A stretch of DNA of 64,000 bases from Acetispira formosa (nom. nud.) (GTDB taxonomy: Bacteria; Desulfobacterota; Desulfarculia; Adiutricales; Adiutricaceae). The notes beneath the pieces are model-generated. The model had not been told where the DNA came from, made no database searches, and saw nothing but the letters and a program-made list of their open reading frames with translations. The position numbers and the translations under genes are program-made. Shown here piece by piece: positions 26,139-35,040 of this stretch. How positions within the stretch are numbered: position 1 is the first letter of the stretch; every line of letters starts with the position of its first letter. The stretch lies in assembly GCA_023525915.1 (NCBI GenBank), contig CP026657.1:3930001-3994000 (forward strand), in the 5' to 3' direction.

Positions 26139-27419
26139 ATGACGGCGACCGGCTATATCATGATTGCCCTGCATTTGTTTTGTATTCTGCCCTCCCTGAT
26201 TCTGATAGTCGGGGCTTCCAGAACACGCTCGCACCTCTCCCGTATGTTCATCTGGATGGTCGCTTTTAATATCGTGGGAATGGTGGCGGAGGCCAGCGTC
26301 TGGTATTTTGAGAACAATGCCTCCACTCTGAGTTATTATGCCGTCCGGGCAGCCGATTTTTTTACTTTTGTCGGCGGTTATGGGCAAGTGCCGGTGTTGG
26401 GTGAATACCTGTATGCCTGCATTGATTCAGGAAAACAGATATCGCGCCGGCCGATTCAGGTCGTCTGGGCCGGCACCTTTATTTCTGTTATCCTTCTCGT
26501 CGTCTCACTGTTTAACCATATGTACACCTACTTTGATGAGATGAATCTATTCCATACCGGTGACTGGTATTTCATCTCCCAGATACTGCCTTTCGGCGGG
26601 TTCTTCATTCTCATTTACTTCACCTGGCGGCATCGGTCACTGCTGCTAAGACGTCAACTGGCTTCCCTGAGTTACTTTTTTTTTACGAGCATATTCGCGG
26701 TGGCCGCTTTTTCTCTCAGCGACGTTTACTTTACGACACATTTCATCATCAGCCTTCTGAACCAGATGATTCTGTATATGAACATCCAGATGGACAAAGC
26801 CCATCAATGGGAAGTGGCCATTGCGGAAAGCCGGGCGGACGTGATGCTGAGCCAGATTCGCCCCCACTTTATGTTCAACGTGCTGACCGCCATCAGCCAG
26901 CTTTGCCAGACCGATCCGCCCAAGGCCCAGCGGGCGATTATGCACTTTTCCAAATACCTGCGCTCCAACATGGATTCCTTGACCAGTAAACAGGCCATAC
27001 CTTTCATCACGGAGCTTCAGCATGTCGGGCATTACCTGTGGCTGGAAACCCTACGTTTTGAGGAAAAACTGCGGGTTGATTTTCAGATTGAGGCCAGAAA
27101 CTTCAGCCTGCCGCCGCTGACGCTTCAACCGCTGGTGGAAAACGCCGTGCGCCACGGCCTGACCAAAAAGAAAGAGGGCGGCACCATAATGTTGCGTTCG
27201 GAAGAGCTGGATGACTCCTGGCGCATCACAGTGGCTGACGACGGCAACGGCTTTGAATCCGCGCCCCATGAGATCGAGCCGCGCAGCCATGTGGGTCTTG
27301 ACAACGTCCGCGCCCGGCTGATAGCCATGTGCGGAGGAAAACTGACTATTTTCAGCGCCCCCGGCCAGGGGACAGTGATTGTCATCGACCTGCCTAAAAA
27401 CCGCACCGAATTTAATTAA
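26139..27419 (+). CDS. LytS/AgrC-like membrane sensor histidine kinase, copy 2
   Basis: A 426-residue paralogue of the preceding kinase. The helices begin MIALHLFCILPSL and AFNIVGMVAEASVWYFENN, almost the same as copy 1; the phospho-acceptor region is SQIRPHFMFNVLTAISQLC and the ATP-binding region has LQPLVENAVRHGLT. The most variable parts are the loops after the third and fifth helices, where a signal would be read if the membrane domain is the sensor. No response regulator is adjacent. Confidence 0.9.
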   Translation: MTATGYIMIALHLFCILPSLILIVGASRTRSHLSRMFIWMVAFNIVGMVAEASVWYFENNASTLSYYAVRAADFFTFVGGYGQVPVLGEYLYACIDSGKQISRRPIQVVWAGTFISVILLVVSLFNHMYTYFDEMNLFHTGDWYFISQILPFGGFFILIYFTWRHRSLLLRRQLASLSYFFFTSIFAVAAFSLSDVYFTTHFIISLLNQMILYMNIQMDKAHQWEVAIAESRADVMLSQIRPHFMFNVLTAISQLCQTDPPKAQRAIMHFSKYLRSNMDSLTSKQAIPFITELQHVGHYLWLETLRFEEKLRVDFQIEARNFSLPPLTLQPLVENAVRHGLTKKKEGGTIMLRSEELDDSWRITVADDGNGFESAPHEIEPRSHVGLDNVRARLIAMCGGKLTIFSAPGQGTVIVIDLPKNRTEFN

Positions 27420-27440
27420 ATCCACCCTTGCTAGAACGCT

Positions 27441-27833
27441 TCAGCGCTTCCTGCCGCTGGCTCCGGCTGCGGACAGCCTTTGCAGCTCCTCCTGATAGTA
27501 TTCAATTTTCAAATCCATCTTTTTCAAATGCTCGCTCCAGCGGGACAGTTCGGCCATAATATGCTCCCGGTGCGCCTGAAGCATCTGAAGCCGCGCCGCC
27601 AGGGTCGGTTCACCCTCAGCCCGCAGATCGGCATAGGTTTTTATCTTCCTGATGGGCATGCCGGTCTCTTTCAGCCGCATGATGAATTCAACCCACCTCA
27701 GATCCGCCTCAGAATAATATCGCTGCCCGCCGCGTCCGCGCCGCGCTTCAATCAGGCCCTCTTTTTCATAATACCGCAGGGTGTGGGCGCTTAAGCCGGT
27801 AGCCTCCGCGAACTGGCCGATTGAATAGTGCAT
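27441..27833 (-). CDS. MerR-family transcriptional regulator
   Basis: A 130-residue regulator with an N-terminal winged helix (IGQFAEATGLSAHTLRYYEK, then EGLIEARRG) and a coiled-coil dimerisation region from about residue 75. No Cys cluster for metal binding is present, so it resembles the MerR group that controls aldo-keto reductases or dehydrogenases. It is divergent from the aldo/keto reductase gene, and a palindrome inside an over-long promoter spacer lies between them. Confidence 0.92.
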   Translation of the reverse strand: MHYSIGQFAEATGLSAHTLRYYEKEGLIEARRGRGGQRYYSEADLRWVEFIMRLKETGMPIRKIKTYADLRAEGEPTLAARLQMLQAHREHIMAELSRWSEHLKKMDLKIEYYQEELQRLSAAGASGRKR

Positions 27834-27857
27834 AAATCCCCCCCAAAAAAATAAAGC

Positions 27858-27888
27858 TTGACTTAGAGCTAACTCTAAGTCATATGCT
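27858..27888 (+). promoter_or_regulatory. MerR-type promoter with operator palindrome
   Basis: TTGACT (27858-27863) and TATGCT (27883-27888) are separated by 19 bases, the long spacing typical of MerR-activated promoters. The spacer region holds the palindrome ACTTAGAG-CTAA-CTCTAAGT (27861-27880). It faces the aldo/keto reductase, and the regulator gene starts 25 bases away on the other strand. Confidence 0.85.
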
Positions 27889-27970
27889 TACTTTATCACA
27901 TGCGGACATTGTTCGCCAGTTTTAGTTATTGGCCCATAGGGCATCCGTTTAAAAAAGAAAGGAACAACTA

Positions 27971-28975
27971 ATGGATTCGCGTTTGCTTGGTGACAATTTC
28001 AAGGTTTCAGCCCTGTCATACGGGGCAATGGGTTTATCTGAATTTTACGGCCCGGCTCTGCCGGAGGCGGACGCTCTTGCGGTCTTGGGAAGGGTGGTGG
28101 AACTGGGCGCAACCATGATTGATACGGCCGACATGTATGGCCGTGGGCAAAATGAAGAACTGATCGGCCGTTTCCTGAAGAGCCGCCGGGCTGGAGCGGA
28201 GACGGGAGAATTGAACATCGCCACCAAATTCGGATTGGAACGGTCCGTCAATGATTCTTACAAGCGGCGGATAAACAACTCGCCGGAATACATCCGGCGA
28301 GCCTGTGAGGCTTCGCTGAAACGTTTGGGGGTGGAACGAATCGACCTGTACTATGCCCATCGTCTGGACCCGGCGGCCGACCTCAGTGAAACAATCTCAA
28401 CCCTGGCCGCCCTGGTCAGGGAAGGAAAAATCGGCCATATCGGGCTTTGCGAAGTTTCAGCCGCCACCCTCAGGGCGGCCCAGGCCATTCATCCCATAGC
28501 GGCGGTTCAGAGCGAATATTCCCTTTGGACCAGAGAGCCGGAATCATCAATTCTGCCGGTCTGCCGGGAACTTGGGGTGGGCTTTGTGGCCTACAGCCCC
28601 TTGGGCCGGGGATTTTTGAGCGGCCGCCTGAAAAATGTAGAAGAGCTGGCCTCAAATGATTTTCGCCGTTCCAATCCCCGCTTCCAGGATGACAATCTGA
28701 AGCGCAATCTGGATCTTTTACCGGAACTGGAGGCCGTGGCCAGGGAGCTGGCCGCCACACCGGCCCAAACGGCGCTGGCCTGGCTGCTGGGGCGGGACGC
28801 CCGTCTGGCGGCCATACCCGGCACACGGAATCTCACGCGATTGGAGGAAAATATGGGGGCGGCCGGACTGGTTTTGTCTGATGAGCAGAATTCGCGTCTG
28901 GAGAAAGCGTTCCGGCCGGAATCCATCCTGGGGGAGCGCTATACTCCAGAGGGCATGAAAGGATTGGGGGTTTAA
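27971..28975 (+). CDS. Aldo/keto reductase
   Basis: A 334-residue NADPH-dependent TIM-barrel oxidoreductase. Catalytic residues are visible: Asp in DTADMYGRGQNEELIG, the Tyr of the same segment, Lys in IATKFG, and His in YYAHRLDP; the C-terminal IPGTRNLTRLEENMGAAGL binds the coenzyme. It resembles AKR13-type members that act on reactive aldehydes or quinones. AAAGGAA precedes the ATG. Its promoter has a MerR-type operator, so it is likely induced by an electrophile or similar stress through the neighbouring regulator. Confidence 0.92.
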   Translation: MDSRLLGDNFKVSALSYGAMGLSEFYGPALPEADALAVLGRVVELGATMIDTADMYGRGQNEELIGRFLKSRRAGAETGELNIATKFGLERSVNDSYKRRINNSPEYIRRACEASLKRLGVERIDLYYAHRLDPAADLSETISTLAALVREGKIGHIGLCEVSAATLRAAQAIHPIAAVQSEYSLWTREPESSILPVCRELGVGFVAYSPLGRGFLSGRLKNVEELASNDFRRSNPRFQDDNLKRNLDLLPELEAVARELAATPAQTALAWLLGRDARLAAIPGTRNLTRLEENMGAAGLVLSDEQNSRLEKAFRPESILGERYTPEGMKGLGV

Positions 28976-28979
28976 TAAT

Positions 28980-29429
28980 TCAATCATTGTCGCCCCTCAC
29001 CGCGCGTCTGGCAACCTTGCGTCCGGCCTGATGTTTTTTGGCTTCCAAACGCCGCTCAACCGCTCGTTTGGTCGGACGGGTGGCTTTGCGCGGCCGGGGC
29101 GGCGGCATCTGCGCCCTGGCCAGAAGCTCCGCCAGGCGCGTCAGGGCTTCGGTCCGGTTCAGGCCCTGAGTGCGGTGGGTGCGGGCCGTGATGATCAAAA
29201 TATCCTCACGGCTGATCCGGTTACCCGCCAATAGCCGCAATCGGCCCAACTGTGATTCCGTCAATGGAGATTGCCCAAGGTCGTAGCGCAGGGTCACGGC
29301 CGTGGCCACCTTGTTCACGTTCTGGCCGCCCGGACCGGCCGAATGGATGAATTTCAGTTCCACGGCCGGGGATTCGGCCAGCTTTTCCAAGTGTCCTTCT
29401 GAAAAAACACCTCTTGCTGTTTCAGCCAT
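28980..29429 (-). CDS. arfB: Ribosome-rescue peptidyl-tRNA hydrolase ArfB
   Basis: A 149-residue release-factor-like protein carrying the catalytic GGQ in FIHSAGPGGQNVNKVATAV and a basic C-terminal tail (TRPTKRAVERRLEAKKHQ) that enters the empty mRNA channel of stalled ribosomes. It hydrolyses peptidyl-tRNA on ribosomes lacking a stop codon. Its length and tail fit ArfB (YaeJ) and not full release factors. It is convergent with the aldo/keto reductase and divergent from the M16 peptidase. Confidence 0.92.
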   Translation of the reverse strand: MAETARGVFSEGHLEKLAESPAVELKFIHSAGPGGQNVNKVATAVTLRYDLGQSPLTESQLGRLRLLAGNRISREDILIITARTHRTQGLNRTEALTRLAELLARAQMPPPRPRKATRPTKRAVERRLEAKKHQAGRKVARRAVRGDND

Positions 29430-29599
29430 CTGAATTTGCCGCCCTTATATTAATGGTTGCCAAAAATCGCCCAAAGATTTATTTTAACATAAGTCAAGTT
29501 TCTCAGCATAAATTATCTGCTCATCAGCTTGACCTTTTCCTGCCGCGGACGTGTTTATGCGGACGGGTAACAAATACGACATTACAGGAGGATCAAATA

Positions 29600-32269
29600 T
29601 TGGCAATGAAAACAGTATTCAGATTGGCCGGAGCTTTGGGGTTTCTCATGGTCGGCGGACTCTTTCCGCCCGTCCGCGCCTGGGGCGCGGCTGAAGAGAG
29701 CTTTTTGCTCAATAACGGGCTGAAAGTCATTCTGGTTCAGCAGCCCGGCAGCCCTGTCGTCTCCATGCGGGTGATGATCCGCACCGGTGCGGCCGATGAA
29801 AGTGTCCGCAGTGAATACGGCCTGGCCCACCTGATGGAGCACATGGCGTTCAAGGGCACCTCCCGCTATCCTGATCCGGGCACCATCTCGCGCCTGGTGG
29901 AGCGCAACGGCGGCGACATGAACGCCTACACCAGCAGTGATTCCACCGTCTACTACCTCAGCATGCCCAGCGAGGAAGTGCGGCTGGGTCTGGATATTCT
30001 GGCCGATCTGGTCTTCTCGCCCATCTATGATCCCGAAGAGTACACCCTGGAAAAAGAGGTGGTTATTGAGGAGATCAAGCGCGGCAAAGACAATCCGGAT
30101 CGTCTCCTGATGGAAGAATTCTTCCAGGCCGCCTACCCCGACCATCCCTACGGACGGCCGGTAATCGGCTATGAAGAGACGGTGCGTAACGCCACCGTTG
30201 ACGAGGCCAAGGCTTTCCATGACCGCCATTACCGGCCGGACAACGCCGTTCTGGTGGTGACCGGCGGTTTTGACCGGGCTGCGGTTACGGCCGCCATCAA
30301 TGATTTTTATCTGCCTCTGGAAAAGCCGCAAAGCGAACTGGCCAAACTGCCCACCCCGGCTCTGGCCCCGCCGGCCGGTCCGGTGGTGAAGGTCAGCGAG
30401 AGTGAAAAAGTGGCTCTGGCCAAAGTCTTCATCGGCTTTCGCGGCCCGGCCGGGCACGATCCCGAAGCTCCGGTCATGGATCTTCTTTCCTCGGTTCTTT
30501 CCGGCGGCAAAGCCAGCCGCCTCACTGAAGTGATCAAGGACCAAAAAGGCCTGGTCACCGATATCTCCACCGGGTCATATTCGCCCCGCTATCAGGGCAG
30601 CTTTATGATTTCCATGGAAACCGAACCTGAAAAGGTGGAAGAGGCCGTTTCCGCCGTGTGGCAGGAGTTGGAAAAGCTGATTTCCGAACCCCCGGCCGAC
30701 GATGAACTGGGCCGGGCCAAGGCTTTGGCTGAGAAGGGTTTCCTGGCCGGGCAGGAAAGCGCCCAGGGGCTGGCTTCCCAGATAACCGAGTTTGAAAACA
30801 TGTTTGGCGACTGGCGTTTGCGCGACGCTTATCTCCCGCTGTGGAACCGCACCGGACCGGCCGAACTGGTTCGCAGCGGCGCGGTCCATTTCAAGCCCAA
30901 AAACATGACCATGGTGGTGATGCTGCCAAAGCGCGATGATCAAACCAACTACCCCACCGAAGAAGCTCTGACCGATCTGGCCATGCGCCTGACCATGCCC
31001 GCTTCGGCTGAAAAAGCCAATCCCGCGCCTGTGTTTCAGGAAATGAAGCTGGCGGCCGGTCCCCGTCTTCTGGTGATGCGCGATCCGACGCTCCCGCAGG
31101 TTTCCATTAAAGCGGCCACTCTCGGCGGTCTCCTGTCTGAGAAAAAAGGGCAGGAAGGTCTGGCCAACTTCATGGCCAGCGTCTGGACCAAAGCCACCAC
31201 CAGCCGCACGGTCACCGAACTTTCGCGCGATATTGAAAATATCGGCGCTTCCATCAGCGCCGTCTCCGGCCGCAATTCTCTTCTGCTGTCGGGCTCGTTT
31301 TTGTCGTCCAACCGTGAGGAAGGGTTGCGCCTGTTCACGGAAGTCCTGACCTCCCCGGCTTTCAGCAGTGACGATGTGGAGCGGATGCGCCCTGAAATCC
31401 TGGCCCAGATCAAGGCCCAGGATGAACAGCTGGCCGGGCGCGTCTTCCGGCTTCTGGCCAAAAACCTCTATCCGGCCGACCATCCCTACAGCCACGACCA
31501 GCTCGGTCTGGCTGAGACCGTCGCCAAATTCAGCCCTTCTGATCTTAAAAAGCTCTATCAGGAGCTGGTGCGGCCCGAGGAACTTCTGATTGTGGCCGCC
31601 GGCGACATTGAGCCTTTGCGGGTCAAGGAAGCTCTCGACGAAGCCCTGGCCGGCTGGAAGCCCGCCGGCAAAGGCGCGCCGGTAACCGTGCCTGGCCCTC
31701 CCCCGGCCATAGACGAGCCTGTGCGCGTCTCTGAAACCCTGGACCGGGCCCAGACTCACATTGCCATGGGCTTTCAGGCCCCCGGCCTGGGCAGCCCAGA
31801 CAGCCCGGCCCTGGACGTTCTGGCCGCCTACCTCTCCGGCATGTCGGGCCCCCTGTTCCGGGAACTGCGTGACCAGCAGAGCCTGGCCTACACGGTCCAC
31901 TGCGGCTACAATCCCGGCCTGAGCATTGGTTCCTTCAGCTTCTACATTGCCACCGACCCTAAAAAAGTCGATCAGGCTATGGCCGGTTTCAACAACATCA
32001 TTGAGCGCACCCGCACCACGCCCATAAGTGATGAGGAACTGGACGGAGCCAAACGCTACATAATCGGCACGACTAAAATCCGCCTCCAGACCGTCTCCAG
32101 CCGGGCGGGACAGGCCCTTCTTAACACCCTCTACGGTTTGGGCCTGGATTACGACGAAAAACGCCTGGCGGCCATTGAGAAGGTGACGGCCCAGGAGGTC
32201 ATGGAAGTCGCCGCCCGTCACTTGAGGCCTCAAAACGAGGTCCTGGCCGTTCTTGGCCGCGCCGAGTAA
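29600..32269 (+). CDS. Secreted M16-family zinc peptidase, two-domain form
   Basis: An 889-residue insulinase/pitrilysin-type peptidase. I prefer the TTG at 29600, eight bases after AGGAGG; an ATG at 29606 is the alternative. Both give a signal peptide (KTVFRLAGALGFLMVGGLFP). The first half holds the inverted zinc motif HLMEH (in YGLAHLMEHMAFKG) and the downstream Glu in EVVIEEIKRGKDN. The second half (from about residue 450) is an M16-like domain without the motif, as usual for the supporting domain. It probably degrades or processes peptides in the periplasm. It stands alone. Confidence 0.92.
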   Translation: MAMKTVFRLAGALGFLMVGGLFPPVRAWGAAEESFLLNNGLKVILVQQPGSPVVSMRVMIRTGAADESVRSEYGLAHLMEHMAFKGTSRYPDPGTISRLVERNGGDMNAYTSSDSTVYYLSMPSEEVRLGLDILADLVFSPIYDPEEYTLEKEVVIEEIKRGKDNPDRLLMEEFFQAAYPDHPYGRPVIGYEETVRNATVDEAKAFHDRHYRPDNAVLVVTGGFDRAAVTAAINDFYLPLEKPQSELAKLPTPALAPPAGPVVKVSESEKVALAKVFIGFRGPAGHDPEAPVMDLLSSVLSGGKASRLTEVIKDQKGLVTDISTGSYSPRYQGSFMISMETEPEKVEEAVSAVWQELEKLISEPPADDELGRAKALAEKGFLAGQESAQGLASQITEFENMFGDWRLRDAYLPLWNRTGPAELVRSGAVHFKPKNMTMVVMLPKRDDQTNYPTEEALTDLAMRLTMPASAEKANPAPVFQEMKLAAGPRLLVMRDPTLPQVSIKAATLGGLLSEKKGQEGLANFMASVWTKATTSRTVTELSRDIENIGASISAVSGRNSLLLSGSFLSSNREEGLRLFTEVLTSPAFSSDDVERMRPEILAQIKAQDEQLAGRVFRLLAKNLYPADHPYSHDQLGLAETVAKFSPSDLKKLYQELVRPEELLIVAAGDIEPLRVKEALDEALAGWKPAGKGAPVTVPGPPPAIDEPVRVSETLDRAQTHIAMGFQAPGLGSPDSPALDVLAAYLSGMSGPLFRELRDQQSLAYTVHCGYNPGLSIGSFSFYIATDPKKVDQAMAGFNNIIERTRTTPISDEELDGAKRYIIGTTKIRLQTVSSRAGQALLNTLYGLGLDYDEKRLAAIEKVTAQEVMEVAARHLRPQNEVLAVLGRAE

Positions 32270-32550
32270 GCGAAGAGGGGGGCTCTGCCCCTCCACCCCG
32301 CAAGGGGGGGCTGGGAAAGGCAGCCCCCTTGACCCCCGTCGCTGCCGTCCTAAGAAGGACGGCAGCGACGTGATTCAAATGGCTCCGCTCCCTTTGCGCA
32401 GTGTTGTGGGCCGCGCCCACCTCTTCTTTCGCCGCACTCAACCTGGTCTGCTCGATAATGGCCTGGATTTTATTAAATTAAACATGGACAACAAGGGGGA
32501 TTTGTATTATAAATGCACTCTCCGTTTTTCTGGAGTGAAAGGAAATAGCT
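32270..32550. other. Intergenic region with GC-rich block and perfect palindrome
   Basis: A GC-rich block (32275-32336) related to the 13311 repeat is followed by a perfect 15-base-pair palindrome around a four-base loop (32337-32370; arms CGTCGCTGCCGTCCT / AGGACGGCAGCGACG), perhaps the end of the M16 transcript. AT-rich sequence with TTGTATTATAAATGC (32502-32516) is a likely -10 region for potD. Confidence 0.6.
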
Positions 32551-33600
32551 ATGAAGACTTTGGCTGTGGCTTTGGCCGCTTTTTTGCTTTGCTTTTCCAT
32601 CGCCGCGCCCATGCGCGCCGCTGACGAGACCCTCACCATTTTCATCTGGTCCGAATATATGGACCCCGACCTCATCAAAGATTTTGAAAAGAAGCATGAC
32701 ATTAAAGTACGTATGGATTTTTATGAATCCAACGAGGAAATGGTGGCCAAGCTTCAGAGCGGCGGCGTCGGGCAGTATGATCTCATCGTTCCCTCCACTT
32801 ATTTTGTCACCAGCTTGAAAAAGCTTGATCTAATCCGCCCTTTGGATAAGGAAGCTATTCCCAATTTGAAGAATATCTCGCCAGAGTTCGCCAGTCTTGA
32901 CGTCGACCCCGAAGGGGAATTCATCGTGCCTTATCAGTGGGGCACTTCCGGGCTTCTGGTCCGCTATAAGGATATCGAGAGCCTGAAACCGTCATGGGAC
33001 ATTTTGTATAACCCGGAAGCGGAAATCGGCAATATGATTTTGTTTGACACCGCGCGTGACGTCATTGGCTCGGCCTTGAAACACCTTGGCTATTCCATCA
33101 ATTCCACCGACTTGAAAGAGGTGGAGGCGGCGGCCCGCCTGATAATGGAAACCAAGAAGCGCAAAGCCTTTTTCGGATTTGACGGCGGCGTGGGTGGCAT
33201 GAACAAAGTTTTGAGCGGCGTGGCCACGGTCACTCAAGTCTACAGCGGAGAAGGTTTGCGGGCACAGGATGAAGATCCTGGAGTCCATTACCTGATTCCT
33301 GAAGGTGGCTGTGAAATCTGGATGGATCTCCTGGCCATTCCTAAAAACGCCCCCAACGCGGCGGCGGCGCATAAGTTCATAAATTACATTCTGGAGCCGG
33401 AAGTCGGGGCCCAGCTTTCGACCTACACCCTCTTTGCCACGCCCAATGCGGCGGCTATGGAATTCATCCCGGAAGAGCACCGCACCAATCCTTTCCTGTA
33501 TCCTTCGGCTGAAGAGATAAAGAAGATGGAATATATGCAGGATCTGGGTGAGGCCAATCGCATTTATGACGAAGCCTGGACCATGATTAAAACCCAGTAA
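32551..33600 (+). CDS. potD: Spermidine/putrescine-type substrate-binding protein
   Basis: A 349-residue periplasmic binding protein. Signal peptide MKTLAVALAAFLLCFSIAAP; mature part starts ETLTIFIWSEYMDPDLIKDF, with VPSTYFVTSLKKL and VPYQWGTSGLLVRY, all typical of PotD/PotF. GGAAATAGCT precedes the ATG. The usual PotABC permease and ATPase are not adjacent; the next gene is a phosphofructokinase. Substrate could be a polyamine or related compound; the gene symbol is by family only. Confidence 0.88.
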   Translation: MKTLAVALAAFLLCFSIAAPMRAADETLTIFIWSEYMDPDLIKDFEKKHDIKVRMDFYESNEEMVAKLQSGGVGQYDLIVPSTYFVTSLKKLDLIRPLDKEAIPNLKNISPEFASLDVDPEGEFIVPYQWGTSGLLVRYKDIESLKPSWDILYNPEAEIGNMILFDTARDVIGSALKHLGYSINSTDLKEVEAAARLIMETKKRKAFFGFDGGVGGMNKVLSGVATVTQVYSGEGLRAQDEDPGVHYLIPEGGCEIWMDLLAIPKNAPNAAAAHKFINYILEPEVGAQLSTYTLFATPNAAAMEFIPEEHRTNPFLYPSAEEIKKMEYMQDLGEANRIYDEAWTMIKTQ

Positions 33601-33623
33601 TCTCGCATCATTCAATTAACATA

Positions 33624-33670
33624 GTGCCGCCGCCGCCGCTTCACTGAAGGGCCGCGGCGGCGGCATTTTA
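33624..33670 (+). terminator. Terminator after potD
   Basis: A very GC-rich stem of GCC/GGC triplets (33626-33639 against 33652-33664) is followed by ATTTTATT. Confidence 0.85.
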
Positions 33671-33807
33671 TTCAGGCCGCTTGATTCTTGGGCTTTAATC
33701 ATTTATTATAAACGGTAGCCTTGCACTGATATCTGATTGATTGCCTAGCATATTATACATTTGAATAATTATGATCGGCATAGCTGATCCCAAGAAGGAG
33801 AATATAA

Positions 33808-34935
33808 ATGACGCTTAAAATTGGTGTATTGACTGGAGGCGGCGACTGCGCCGGCCTTAACAGTGCTGTTAAATGGGTGACCAAAACCGCCACTGATCCG
33901 CTTCTGACCGATCATCGGGGCGAGGCGATGGAAGTCATCGGCATCCGGGAGGGCTGGAAAGGCCTGGTTGAGGTTGACCCGGAAGATCCGGCCTCATTAG
34001 CCCGCTGGACCATGCCGTTGGATGAGCTGGTGGTGCGCACCTGGGACAGGCAGGGCGGCACGGTTCTGGGCAGCTCCCGCACCAACCCCTTTAATCCCAG
34101 AAATGATCAGAGCGAAAAATGCATCGCCAATATCGAAGGATTGGGTCTGCACGCGCTGGTGGCCATCGGCGGCGAGGACACCCTGTCGGTGGCGGCCGGG
34201 CTTCATCGTCTGGGCCAGCGGGTGGTGGGCATTCCCAAGACCATTGACCGCGATTTGAACGGCACTGATTACACCCTGGGCTATGATTCAGCCCTGAATG
34301 TGATCACGGAGGAAGTGGACCGCCTGCGGACCACGGCCGGCAGCCACAGCCGCCTGTTTGTGGTTGAGGTTATGGGCCGTCACGCCGGCTGGCTGGCCCT
34401 GGAGGGCGGTGAAGCCTCCGGGGCGCATGTCATCCTGATTCCCGAGCATGATTTTGAAGTGGCCAAGGTGGCCGAACTTCTGGAACGCAGGCGGCGGGCC
34501 GGCGTGCGTTATGACATCGTTGTCGTTTCCGAAGGGGCCAGGGTCAAGGGGCAGGGCGAATTCGTGCTTTCCGACAAGGAAGACGGTTTCGGCCACAAGG
34601 TGCTGGGCGGCATCGGCGAATATTTGGCCAAGGAGCTGGAAAAGCAGACCAGCTATGAAACGCGGCATGTGGTGCTTTCCCATGTTCAGCGCGGCGGCCA
34701 GCCCTCAGCGCGTGACCGTCTGATGGGCCGTCATTACGGCATTGCGGCGGTGGATTTGATTCTGGAAGAGGATTTCGGCCGCATGGTGGCTCTCCGCAAC
34801 GGGCAGATAACCTCAATTTCATTGAAGCAGGCGATTGAAAAGCTGTATGTGGTGGATGTTGATCAATATTATGACACCATCCGTTACAACGGCCGCCGTT
34901 CTTCGATGCTGCCCTGGTCGGCGCGCGGGGAATGA
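33808..34935 (+). CDS. 6-phosphofructokinase, pyrophosphate-type signature
   Basis: A 375-residue glycolytic phosphofructokinase. The N-terminal GGGDCAGLN binds phosphate; GGEDT (121-125) and PKTIDRD (143-149) are the donor-discriminating motifs. ATP-dependent enzymes usually have GGDGS and PGTIDND; Asp in the former and Lys in the latter indicate pyrophosphate as donor. MGRHAGWLA and HVQRGGQPSARDR (fructose 6-phosphate site) are clear. AAGGAG precedes the ATG. A PPi enzyme is reversible and saves ATP, which fits an anaerobe. Mixed donor use remains possible. Confidence 0.92.
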   Translation: MTLKIGVLTGGGDCAGLNSAVKWVTKTATDPLLTDHRGEAMEVIGIREGWKGLVEVDPEDPASLARWTMPLDELVVRTWDRQGGTVLGSSRTNPFNPRNDQSEKCIANIEGLGLHALVAIGGEDTLSVAAGLHRLGQRVVGIPKTIDRDLNGTDYTLGYDSALNVITEEVDRLRTTAGSHSRLFVVEVMGRHAGWLALEGGEASGAHVILIPEHDFEVAKVAELLERRRRAGVRYDIVVVSEGARVKGQGEFVLSDKEDGFGHKVLGGIGEYLAKELEKQTSYETRHVVLSHVQRGGQPSARDRLMGRHYGIAAVDLILEEDFGRMVALRNGQITSISLKQAIEKLYVVDVDQYYDTIRYNGRRSSMLPWSARGE

Positions 34936-34958
34936 GTTCTGATTAAATAGGGTTCAAT

Positions 34959-34993
34959 GGGGTGTATGCCGCTTGGCATGCACCCCTTTTTTC
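34959..34993 (+). terminator. Terminator after phosphofructokinase
   Basis: GGGGTGTATGCC pairs with GGCATGCACCCC around a GCTT loop, then T6. Confidence 0.92.
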
Positions 34994-35040
34994 ATTTAGT
35001 AGGCAGTGTCAATGTTAAAATGACAAAAAAGCCGTTGACC

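Noticed and set aside
30575-32296. 573-codon minus-strand open frame opposite the M16 peptidase
   Set aside because: The plus-strand frame has a signal peptide, zinc motif and whole-family match; the minus frame is Gly/His/Arg-rich with no domain and reflects codon bias on the opposite strand.
32253-32624. 123-codon frame between the M16 peptidase and potD
   Set aside because: It overlaps the M16 end and the potD signal peptide in other frames and runs through the GC-rich repeat and palindrome.
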